From positions 15,104,422-15,168,421 of the forward strand of contig CM038471.1 of the NCBI GenBank assembly GCA_021464415.1: a DNA stretch of 64,000 bases. The letters run 5' to 3'. Numbering within the stretch: the stretch's first letter is position 1; the number at the start of each line of letters is the position of its first letter. Below, piece after piece: positions 44,217-54,820 of the stretch. This DNA is from Lonicera japonica (Eukaryota > Streptophyta > Magnoliopsida > Dipsacales > Caprifoliaceae). Both the position numbers and the translations under genes were made by a program. The notes beneath the pieces are model-generated. The model worked only from the letters and a program-made list of their open reading frames with translations, was not told the origin of the DNA and made no database searches.

Positions 44217-45689
44217 TGATGGAGACATAAATATAGGATCGTTTAATATTGCGTATAGATTGAACAAAAAAACTTTTGTTAAAACCCTATAAGAATAAAG
44301 GGATTTCACCTTTGTGGATCATGTAGAGGATCCATATGAGGAAACTAGGGTTTGAAAGCATCAGATTACGATTTGGTCAGATTTTTCAATTCTCGTTGGG
44401 CTGCGAAAATCAATTGTTTTCGCCACCGAAACGACTTTCGATCTTCCTGATTTTTGTGCAATAATTGTAACTTTGCGTTCCGAACGACATATCCAAAAAT
44501 CAGACCGATCCAACGGTGCGATCAAAAGTTACGATTGATTTACGACTGCAGTGCTGAAAACCTAAAGATCTTCTATCTTATTCCTTCCACCATCAAATCT
44601 TGCACCAAGTGTGGGATAGGGTATCACCAAGATTTTTTCATCTCTCAATAGAACAAACCCTAACTCATGAGAATTATTGTTATATTGAAAAGAGACAAGG
44701 CCGGCGTATATATAAGGCTACGATAGGGACCTTAAGGAGAAATAAGTGTTTGGGCTTCCTATGGAAAGTTGGAATCCTAATTCGACTATGAATTAGTAGT
44801 TCCTTCCATGAATTATAATTCACACCACTAAAGAATTATAATTGCACTCCTGTCCTTATCTCAAAATTATATTTCGAGCTCCTTATTATTAAATACTTAT
44901 TATTCTCCCCACGTTAAGATTACAGATAACCGTCATTTAAATTAAATTACTGACAATTATATTTAAATGACTTCTTAATCCTTGAGCCTACCACTTAACT
45001 TATTTGATATGTCGGATTAACATAATCCACCTGTAGGGTTTAACATGATCAAAACTTATAAGCTTCTCAAGAGGCTATCATCAATCCCTATACCGAGACG
45101 TGGATTTCATCAATAATTAATATTCATCATACATATAGTTTCGTCATCCAAATCACGAAGATTATTGATCCATAAATGAATCTCACTCTTAATGAGTCAA
45201 AACAACAAACACTACATATATATGTCTATTAATTATTTCAAGATTAAGAGCATAAGTAATCATAATAACTATGGGATTTTAAATTGTTTTATATAGTCAG
45301 TATAAAAACAATTAACCCAAACTGGTCATGTTCAATACACACAAAGTGTACTAGCACAACGAGTTAAAACTATACCGTTTCTTGTAGTTAAGATAAATTA
45401 CTAAAACTTGTGCTACAATCCTACCGATGGGTGTCCAATTCCATTTACGATTGTGAACCATTAAACTTATATTCCACAAGAACATGATGATACGATCGTC
45501 TGTGCGTAAGCTATACTCTACACACCAAATCATCTACTATATGGAATAAAAGACACACATGCACAATATTTAAATAAATAATATAATGCAACCATTGCCC
45601 ATAAAGATTCTCACTAAAATAGCAAAAATAAGTTTATAACATATCCAAACCAAAAAGAAAATTATGGCTTTTAGTGTATCACTCTAACA
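44217..45689 (-). repeat. Copia 5' LTR
   Basis: 1473 bp, matching 37438-38902 in the same orientation with scattered differences and short indels. Confidence 0.9.
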
Positions 45690-46012
45690 AAAATAGCATA
45701 ATAAAAAATACCAGCATAATTTCTTTGGAAGCATCACTGCTTTCCTGTTCAATTCGTCCATCTGTCCACTAATTTAACATTTGTTCCCCACTTCCAAATT
45801 CTTTTAAGCCTACCATAGGAATTAAATGCCTCATTCTTAAGCCCCCACTACTTGCCACGTTATTGGCCACGTATGACGTACTAGATTGAACAAAAATGAC
45901 TCATTTCCAAATTTGCATCTTTCCAAGCACACACACACACACACACACATATATATAAATAGATATAAATATATAATTTTTATCATTATAAACAAATATA
46001 CGTGTTGTCACA

Positions 46013-46110
46013 ATTTACCCACCTTTTAAAAATTTTGTCCTTGAAATTTAAAACCACATAACCTACCCAAAGGCGAAGGGGTAATGCAACTACACCTTTA
46101 ATACCAAAAA
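46013..46110 (-). other. Mini internal domain 3
   Basis: 98 bp with the same primer-site and polypurine layout as the internals at 35423 and 36694; the minus strand reads AAAAGGTGGGTAAATTG before the next LTR. Confidence 0.7.
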
Positions 46111-47067
46111 TGACATGACCTAACCCGGCTGAGTCTAAAACCACGGAAAAAAAAATTCCACCTTCATTTTATATCAAAGTAATTTTTAAAAATATAGTTT
46201 GCAATCTCTCCACTCTCCATATTAAAAATATATCAATATCTCTCTCCTCTAATCAATAAAAAAAATAATAAACCGCACTGCACCCGACGTGCTAGTACAC
46301 AACTAACTCCTTCTCGAGTCACCTGCGCCATAAAAAATGAAAGAGGGCAGTACATAACACACAGGAGTGAAAGCATTTCAACATAATATTTTATCCACAA
46401 TAAAATATTAAAAAACAATATCCGTCTACTCAACAAATTCAACAGAACACAATCGGCGTCTTACACCGGTCCCTCTTGGTAACATGTTAAAACCTACTCG
46501 CCTCAACCACCTCACCACGTCGAAGTTTATCTCCAAGCCTTACATGATTGTGACTTATTAGGATTGATTGGCGAGTAAAATTAACCATGCACAGTTGGTT
46601 CTACCGTAATTAAGCCAATATCAATATATTACACCATTTAATGATGACAAATAAATATACCAAATTCAATCGTAACAATGAACTCAAGAGGAATACAAGG
46701 AGCATGACAACAAATAAATACTATAGAAATTTAGATACATGTTAGGTACAACCCCTTACATTAAAAATAACACTATGAAAATACCAGCATAATTTCGTAG
46801 GAAGCGTCACCGCCTTCCTGTTCAATTCGTCCCTCTGCCCACTATTTTAACTTATGTTTTTCACTTTCAAATTCTTTTAAGCTTACTATAGGAATTAAAT
46901 GGCTCATTCTTGAGCCCCCAACTACCTGCCACGTTAATGGCCACACTAGCTTGAACAAAAATATGATTCATTTCCAAATTTCCATCTTACAAAGCACACA
47001 CATATATAAAAATAGATATAAATATATAATTTTTTTCATTATAAAAAAGTACAGGAGTCACAAATCC

Positions 47068-47815
47068 TAGTCTTCCTAGGATCGATCCTATAAGTGAAAA
47101 TTTAGACAATTTGTTTTTCATTGTGCCAAGATCGATCCTAGACCCCTTAGGATCGATCCCAGGACCTTGGTGACGGGTTTGACTACATTGTGACCCTATT
47201 TTTAACACTCAAAGCCCTCATTTCTCCCCCATTTCGAGCCACACACTACAACAACACTCTGAGAGAGTTCTAGAAAGATAAGAGTGAGATTCTTAAGAGA
47301 TTTTAGTGGATACTTCATCTTGTTTCAATTTGAGCCACAAATAATCATCATTTCCATCCTTCTTTTTCTTTATCCACTTTCATTTATACCATTAGAGCTC
47401 AATGGAGAGCTTGGCTTCTTGAGGTTCAGCCATCAACACTCCTCCTAGCATCTCAATATTGTGGATTATCTTCAACACTCCTATATATATATATATATAT
47501 ATATATCCTTGGGGGCAATTACATCTTGGTCATTGATGATATGAGAAATGATCTTAACTGAAGTTATTAGAGGTTATGTACTAAGTCTTTATATCCTTTG
47601 ATAGGAATACATTAAACCCCCCATTGTCTTGCATAGTATACATTTTATTCGTACGTGTGTTTATAACCTTATAATGGGAAGTAATAGTTGGTCCTTGTTA
47701 GTGTCAGTGTATGATTTGTCTCTTTATGTGGCTTCTTTGTTTAGAACTTAATAACAACATAGTGGGTTTTAGAGTCGACATTATTCCATTTTGTAAGTCT
47801 CGAATTCAACCTCGA
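47068..47815 (+). repeat. Middle part of LTR G copy 2
   Basis: Several GGATCGATCC palindromes (47089-47160) precede a leader-like region similar to 27280-27860 of the other G copy (gagagttagagag-type block, CCCCCATTGT). A TA microsatellite lies at 47481-47504. No ORF. Confidence 0.55.
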
Positions 47816-49893
47816 GGTTAATTCCTACTAGAGCTTAGATTAGGGGTTCGACTTATGTCCTTTGGCTTTATTGCGATCAATTTATGTAGGTTCAAATTTT
47901 GAGGACAAAATTTCTTAAAGGGGAAGGGTGTAAGATAGGCGTATTTTTGTTAATTTGGTTAGTTACTTCTTTGATTCATTCGTGGACTTAGACAAGTCCG
48001 AATGTTCCTACACTTCACTTTGGTATTGTGGATAAAATCTAGAAAATTTGATTTAGTTCAGAACTAGTTTGAGCATTTTGGTGCGTTCTTGGAAAATTTG
48101 GTGTATTCTTAAATCTTCGTTTTTCCTACTTTTCTTATGTTTGGTTCATCGACCTAGGAAGGTCCGAATTGAGTTTCTTCTTTTTTGACACGTCTCATTA
48201 TAGTTATTGAACCATCCTATAAAGTTTCATTAAATTCGGACTTCATTTAGGCAATTTTGGATCTTTAGTGGAATCAAATTATTTCCTTAATCGTTAACGA
48301 TGCGTACAATTCTCGTTTGTGGTTCCAGAACTTTCAGACCTCCGAATTCAGTTATGTTTTTCCTAACATGTCATAAATATCTATTCGAAGTAATGTGAAG
48401 AGTTTTGTCGCGTTCAGATTTGAAATAAGCAATTTTGGAGGTGTTTTTAGAATCGGAAATATTTATTCGATGTTTTAGATCAGTGAACTTTGGAGACTCG
48501 TAACTTTCTCATCTTGTATCCAAATACCACTTTGCCAACTTTTATAGCTTCACCATATATCTGTTTACAACTTTCGTGTTTTGATCGAAAGATAATTCAC
48601 GCTCTTCGTTGGTTAAAATAGAGTGTAAAGGAAGCTGATTAGCAAAAATCAGCTTATATTAAATTTTGCTGAATTTTGGCATAGCACTGTCTTCGATGAA
48701 ATTCTCGTATTAATCTATCTGTAATTTGGATAAACATCCTTAAAAATAGTTATAAAGCTTTGAAATAGTTTTCCTTAGATATAAAGATCATCCCAATCGG
48801 AGTTCCGAGCAAACAGGTATGGCCAAATTACGAACAGTGTACCATAACACATTTGGTCAATCGGGTTTGACTAAGTCAACTCATTTTTTTTATCGCATTT
48901 GACCAGCTTTGACCATCTTCTTCACCCCTTAAAACACCATTCTTGACCATTGAGACCTGAGGAAAAGCATATACACTTCTAGAGAGAAATGGGTGTTCAT
49001 GGGTGATTTCTAGCTCAAATCAATGGTTTTCACCCTAAAATTGTGGATTTCTAAAGTTTTTAGCGTGGCGAATCCATTTCCTAGTTCGGTTTTCTCGATC
49101 GGTGGCTGTATGCGGTCACTTTAGGGCTCTCCATTATGTCTAGAAGTGATTAAGGTGGGAACTCCCCTTCTTTTCTTTAATTCCTTTATTTAAATAATTG
49201 ATTAAGTAGTGATACTAGATTTTCGGTACCAAAATCGTATTTCCCTTGCATGTTTGTGGTTCAAGCTTATTAATTACAATCTGAGCCTATAGATAGTTAT
49301 TATATATGTTGTAGTTAATGAATAAAAAGGCTAATCATAATGCATGTTGCTATTCAAGTGTTACTTTGGGATTTTGGTACCGAAATGGCTTGATAGACCA
49401 CGTGTATGTCTAATAATTAGGATTTCTTCATAAATTACCTTATTTCCTGAGTATAAATAACTTTAAAATCATATTTAAACTTGTTCTTAAATATGCATGA
49501 GGTGTTTAATGATATTACTAGCGGGTGGTTTAGTATTACTCCTCTTACTAGTCTTCACTAAATGTTTGAAATTAAGAAATTTGGATGGTACAAGTATAAT
49601 TCATAGAGAAATATGAGATTTTAAATTAAGTTTTATTGTTATTGATGGTTTTATTGTTAGCCCTTTTCGGTATAATAACAGAATTATATGAAAGAAAAGT
49701 GTTATTTTACTATAATTAAGGGTTAAAGCAACAAATATTATCTTTATTGTTCTTAACATTCTAAAACACATGGGTTGAACTGTTAACATTATAAAATAAT
49801 TCCCTGAGGACAACTACTACCTAATGGTTTGTTGATTAAATGGTTGTGTTGAGAACGGATCGGCACTGGTATAGAAATGCCTAAGTTATATCA

Positions 49894-50020
49894 TTGCACA
49901 GACCCTTGATAAGATTGGGTGCTATAAATCTGGTTACCAGTGCACAGACCCATGGTAAGATTGGGTGCTATAAATCTGGTTACCAGTGCACAGGCCCATG
50001 GTAAGATGGGGTGCTTAGTT
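49894..50020 (+). repeat. Minisatellite, 51-bp unit, about 2.5 copies
   Basis: The unit contains TGCACAGACCCATGGTAAGA then TTGGGTGCTATAAATCTGG and repeats with few changes. It is within the H LTR. Confidence 0.85.
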
Positions 50021-50374
50021 ACTATTATATTCCGTCTAATATCGGTATTAGGTCGAGGAGGAGAAGGTGGATGGATTGTGTTTGATAGGTACTATGTGAT
50101 TGTACCATGTAGTTGTGATGGTGATGGTACGATAGTGTGCAAGGGCGGGCCAACTGTTTTCCCTTAAACCTTAATGTTTATTTGAAAAACTGCTTTTAAT
50201 GGTTGTTCACTTTAATATTGCATTGCATTTCCCTTCTCCATGAGTTCCCACTGGGCTAATTTTGGCTCATTCCTTCGTTTCTTATTACATGTTCTTTTCA
50301 GAGCATTTTTGTTGTGTTCGTGGGAAAGTTGCGAGACTTCTCATAGTCCTTTGATATGATGAGTCATACTTTGT

Positions 50375-51007
50375 ATTTTTTTTTTGAAAGCAAACGAAGC
50401 CACTTAAATTAAATCAAAATGCAAAGCGTCACAAATAAAAGGGAGGGGGAACATGCTCCCAACTCCTATAAATAGACTCAGAACCAATGGTTTTAGCTAA
50501 TAAATGTGCCACTTGGTTAGCTATTTTACGCAAAAAAAAAAAAAAACTCGCAATGAATAAAGCTCAATGCTAACTCTCTACAGTCATCCATTATGGATCC
50601 AACATATGACAAATTAATAGACTCTCTTCTAAGTAAATGAATTAACAACTGAGAATCAGACTCACAAACTACTCGCGAATAGCCAAGCCTCTTCAGCCAG
50701 GAACACGCCTATCTGCAAGATAATTCCTCCGTTAAAAGAGGTCCGAGTAAACCTGCAAAAGACCATTAGCTGCATAAATAAAATTCCCAAGCACATCGCG
50801 AACCACAAAACCAAAACTAGCCCCGCTGAGAATCTTGTTTCACGACTACATCGAAATTCCATTTAACCGAGTCATCACCGGGCTATTGCCACTTTACCGC
50901 TGCACTTTCCGTTCCATTAAGCCTGACCAAAATACCTATAGCATTTGCAACTTGCCATTCACAGATTTAGACCTTCGCTGTTGCAATAATCGACCTTACC
51001 GAGTGAT
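50375..51007 (-). mobile_element. LINE 3' end with RNase H domain remnant
   Basis: A poly-T start (poly-A on the minus strand) and the flanking octamer TACTTTGT (50367-50374 and 51008-51015) mark a 633-bp 5'-truncated LINE. Read across stops, the minus strand has VVCESDSQLLIHLLRRESIN, SYVGSIMDDCRELALSFIHC and KIANQVAHLLAKTIGSES, then WEHVPPPFICDAL. This is the RNase H-like C-terminus typical of many plant L1 elements. Confidence 0.88.
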
Positions 51008-51252
51008 TACTTTGTTCCCATACCATACTATTGCGGTAATGTAATGTGATTTATCTTGAGGTTCTAATTGATTTTATTTAAAAAAATTTCTCTTGGAAAA
51101 TTAAATGTTTATGTTTGTGTTAATCTTACTCTAGCAAGTTTGGTTTATTGTTTAAGTATAGGTATCATGACAATTTTTTCATAGAATTTTATATTAATAA
51201 ATGAGTTGTTTTATTTTTCTCATTTAAATTTTGAGCCGTTGTCAGAGACAGC

Positions 51253-53655
51253 TGACTACGCTCAGAAACGCGTAATTAATACACCCAAGTGCAGGCGGTC
51301 AAGTTATAATATATACTTGAAAGTCCAAGGTCGAACCACAGGGAAGGATGGTAATTCTACTATTCTAGCTAAACTTTCAACAAGGAGAAAGAAGAAAAGA
51401 TAAAATAGGCAGTAACTAAAACAAGTATCTAATAAAATGGGGAAAGCGTGTCAGGGGTATCCACAGCTACGATATTACAGATAGTATGACCAACCGATTC
51501 AAGAGATGACTGTGGACCTGAGTTCCTTTTAACAATGAATGTCCTTAACTTACCAATTATTAACTACTAAAGTTTACGAGCATATCATGAGAAGTGCATA
51601 ACAAGACTCATATAAGCTGCATGTAACTTTAGTTTTCAATAAGGAAACTTATAATTTTTTTTACAAAAATTGATTTTCACTTAGTAATGCTAGTGCGTGA
51701 AAAAAACAAACTAAATTTAATCAATTTTAGTAAATATCAAAAGCTTAACTCATTTCTAAGGTTTGATTATGCGTATGCATGACATATATCAAAACCGTTC
51801 TTAAAAAATCATTAAAAGCTAAAATTGGCACTATTTCGGTACCGATTTCAGAATGACACCAAAATAGCACTCGAAGCTCCCAAATTACTTGGATAACTAA
51901 CTCAGCTCAATAAGGGATAAGGACCGTCCTCTATTCGACCTCGTTAGAGTTTTAGTACAAAAATTCGTAATTTGAGGTTTTTCGATTCTTTTGTCGAATA
52001 ATCAAAAAATAATCTTAAAAATTTATTTAACTCTTGAAAGGTTACTATATTTTTCAGATTTATTAATTGACCAATAACCAATGAGAAATTCAAGCCACAA
52101 TCGCAATTGAATCATATACTCACACTAGTCCGTCATGCTTTCGTTACGGACTCCTAACTACTAAATTACGCTAGCATGTTGATAAAAATTAAACAAAACA
52201 TGATAAATTCAATCACAAATTGACCAAACATATTTTTGAAATCTAATTGAGTAAGCATGCAAAATTTCACAGCAATTGAAACTAAGGAACGATTAATAAA
52301 TAAAAAATACGGTTTAAACAAATTTAAAAAAAAAATAGCACACTGGCAGTCACAAAAATCACCTACTGCACTCAGTAAATCTCGGGATTTGGATCCCAAA
52401 ACAATAAGGTTTTGTAAAAATTTTGATTGTGGTCGTTTTGATAGGTGGATCATCAAAATCGACCAAGAAACGAACAAGTTATGATTAAAATACGAAAACA
52501 CATATTTTTAGGATTCTATGCGGGATTCTACAAAAAAAAATCTAATAAAAATTATAAATTAAGTATGGATTTCAATCATCAATCACATTTAAACACATAA
52601 TTAAATAAAAATCTAAGCATTAATGAGCATCAATTGAAAGAAATTAAAAATAAAATTGAAAGAAAAAGAAACTTACAATTACGAGAATATCAACAACTGC
52701 GATGCCAATTTTATTTAACTTCGTCTCTTCTTCAATACAAGCAAAAAGAGAAAAATAAAATATAAAAGGAAAAACTCTCTGATGGTATGGGAATCTGGAA
52801 TTATTGAAAAATGGCGACCTCCCCTCCCAAAAATATCTCTGACCTAAAAAAAAAATACTCATCAACTCTTTTCAAAATTCAAAATAAAACTAATTAATAA
52901 AATAAAATAATAATAAAGATAATAATCCAGCTTAAATTCTCTGGTCAGCTTAAAAATAATCATTAAAAACTTGTTGGCCGCGGGATTCGAACACTAGACT
53001 AAGCATGAGAAGAGAGCTAATCACTTACCATCTAGGCTAAGAGCCCCATTCGAGAAATATATGCATCATGAATTTAGATATTTTTTCGCGCTCAAACTCA
53101 ATCCACTGGTGCACTGATCGTATTTCTACCATAACTTTGTACTCCGAACTCCGATTAATGCAAGGTTTTTGCCTACGCGTAGATAACTCAAAGCTCTACA
53201 ACTTTGATTTCTAGAGTTTTCTTCAAATTCTACACGGATAAATACCAAAATTGGCTAGAATATCAGCATTGCGCGCGGTGAATCTCTTCTTCATTCAAAA
53301 ATTTCTCGGTTTGATTCAAATGACTCTTCTTTGTTTGGGACTACTCTATTGGCTTCTCTTAGTCTCTTCCATCAACTTCCTTCATGCTTGAGCTTGGAAT
53401 TTGCTTTTGGTTCACCTCTTGAACTCAATTCAGCTCCGAATTTAACTGGCAATGACTAACTTTAGGAGAATTTGCTTCTAGATTCGTTCTTGTTCATTTT
53501 TAACCTGTAAAAAGGTTATAATGCACTAGAAACAAACATAATATCCTATTTCATGATTAAAGCTCAATTCTTATCAATTTAGGATAGTCAAAATCGAATT
53601 CATGCATATTAAGCCACCTAAATACATATAAAACTGCAATATTTTGGCTTAATCA
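51253..53655 (+). mobile_element. Solo LTR, 2.4 kb, family S
   Basis: It starts TGACTACGCTCAG and ends GGCTTAATCA, flanked by ACAGC (51248-51252 and 53656-53660). It contains the phrase AAGGTCGAACCACAGGGA (51327-51344), common in plant LTR elements. Its ORFs are short and I do not consider them genes. Confidence 0.85.
52977..53050 (-). other. tRNA-like sequence with A- and B-box-like motifs
   Basis: The minus strand reads GGGGCTCTTAGCCTAGATGG at one end and GTTCGAATCCC near the other, resembling pol III A and B boxes. Acceptor and T stems do not pair, so it is not a working tRNA gene. It may be a decayed tRNA or SINE-like head. Confidence 0.35.
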
Positions 53656-54046
53656 ACAGCATCCCGCAGCACATGCTTTTATAGGTGGGTTATTATAGGG
53701 ATATTATTAGCGTAAACCATGTTAGGAGCATAGTCCACCTTAGCAAGTCAAACCATAGGAAGTTAAAAACCAGTAAGATGCAATTCTAGATAATTGACCC
53801 TTAGAGGTACGTGGGATCATATAGCTTCATATTTATGGAATGTAGGGGTGATAATGACTAGTTGAGTAGATGGCTTCCGGTGTCTAGGATAATAATCTTA
53901 GTGGGGTTCGACATGCATGTGTGTGGATTGCATTAGACTATTTACATACTAATATACTATATTATGCTACTTACTTCTTATAAAAATTGCACATCCTTTT
54001 GATTGCTAGCAGTATTTCCTTACGCAAACTTATATAGTTCTCACTG

Positions 54047-54820
54047 TGACGCGAACCCGGATCGTCTTTCCTAGCCAGGCTAATGGATCCTCAACCCTTG
54101 AACTACAAACGTAGCAAGAACCTTGGAATACGTCGAAAAGATGGAAGATGGAACCTCAACCCAACGCTTAAAGAAGCGCGAACCTCGGTATAATGAATGA
54201 CGCCACAATCTAGTGTGATTGCTAGATTGATAAGTCAAGAACAATTGAATTTACTCAATTCAACATGTTCAACATGCTCTTAAAGAACACAAAGAGAAAG
54301 CTCTCAATTTAATTAATCATCAAAACTTATTTAATAAAACAATAATGTGCCTCCTTTAAATAGGAGAAACAAAACTAGAATCCTAATTGAAAAAGGAAAC
54401 TAATTCCTACTTAGAAAAGGAAAATAATAACTCCTAGAATATTCCTAACGCAATAAGGAAATTAATAATAAATAATAAGGAAAATATTCAAAAAGGAAAC
54501 TACTAATTCTAATTCCTAATTGAATAATGAGACTCAAGAAGCCCTATTAATTTAAAAACAATTTAAATTAATATCTTCTAGATTATTCCAATGGGACTCC
54601 TTGCCGTTTTAACCTCTTGAACTTCCACGCCCAGTCCTTAGGAACTCCATTAAATGTATGATTATCATTTAAGCTCCTTACTTCAAGCATGTCAAATTCT
54701 ATAAAATTCCATTTGAATTTCCATGCTCTATCCTTGTGATTCATCATGTGCGGATCATCATTTAGAATGCCACAAACCACCATGGTTGAATAGAAATTGA
54801 AGCTAGACCGGATCATATCA
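54047..54820 (-). repeat. 3' LTR of the young R element
   Basis: Starts TGACGCGAAC and ends GATCATATCA on the plus strand. It contains the last ~78 codons of the long ORF. Confidence 0.95.

Larger units (their letters stand above)
37438..45689 (-). mobile_element. Ty1-copia element, 8.25 kb, full-length but decayed
   Basis: It has two LTRs (37438-38902 and 44217-45689), a primer site, gag, protease, integrase, reverse transcriptase and RNase H in copia order on the minus strand, and a polypurine tract. AAAAT flanks it (37433-37437 and 45690-45694). The empty site is seen in sibling LTRs of the array (TTAAAAATAGCACC). Numerous stops occur in gag and the reverse transcriptase, and the two LTRs differ at many positions, so it is not recent. 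Its LTR family is that of the solo LTR at 1233-2530. Confidence 0.92.
33673..47062 (-). mobile_element. Tandem LTR array: four ~965-bp LTRs, three ~97-bp internals
   Basis: LTR copies begin (plus strand) at 33673, 35518, 36792 and 46111 with TGTAACGACCCGAC-like sequence, and end at 35422, 36693, 46012 and 47062 with GTCACA-like sequence. Subtracting later insertions gives lengths of about 972, 967, 964 and 952 bp. Between them lie internals of 95-98 bp. Five bases before the array are GATCC and after it AATCC, a target duplication with one change. The array is thus one insertion enlarged by unequal exchange or formed by multimeric reverse transcription. Confidence 0.75.
47816..51247 (+). mobile_element. 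Ty3-gypsy 3' end with LTR (family H), interrupted by a LINE
   Basis: The polyprotein stub TTCAAATTTTGAGGACAAAA (FEDK reading) is followed by the polypurine tract AAAGGGGAAGGG (47917-47928) and an LTR start TGTAAGATAGG at 47929. This is the usual 3' end of a gypsy element. The LTR carries a 51-bp minisatellite and is opened by the LINE at 50375-51007. Its exact right end, and why the rest of the element is missing, are unclear. Confidence 0.5.

Noticed and set aside
49894..50020. CRISPR-like array
   Set aside because: It is a contiguous 51-bp minisatellite without unique spacers, in a plant LTR.
52977..53050. Functional tRNA gene
   Set aside because: Acceptor and T stems do not pair, so only a tRNA-like remnant is reported.
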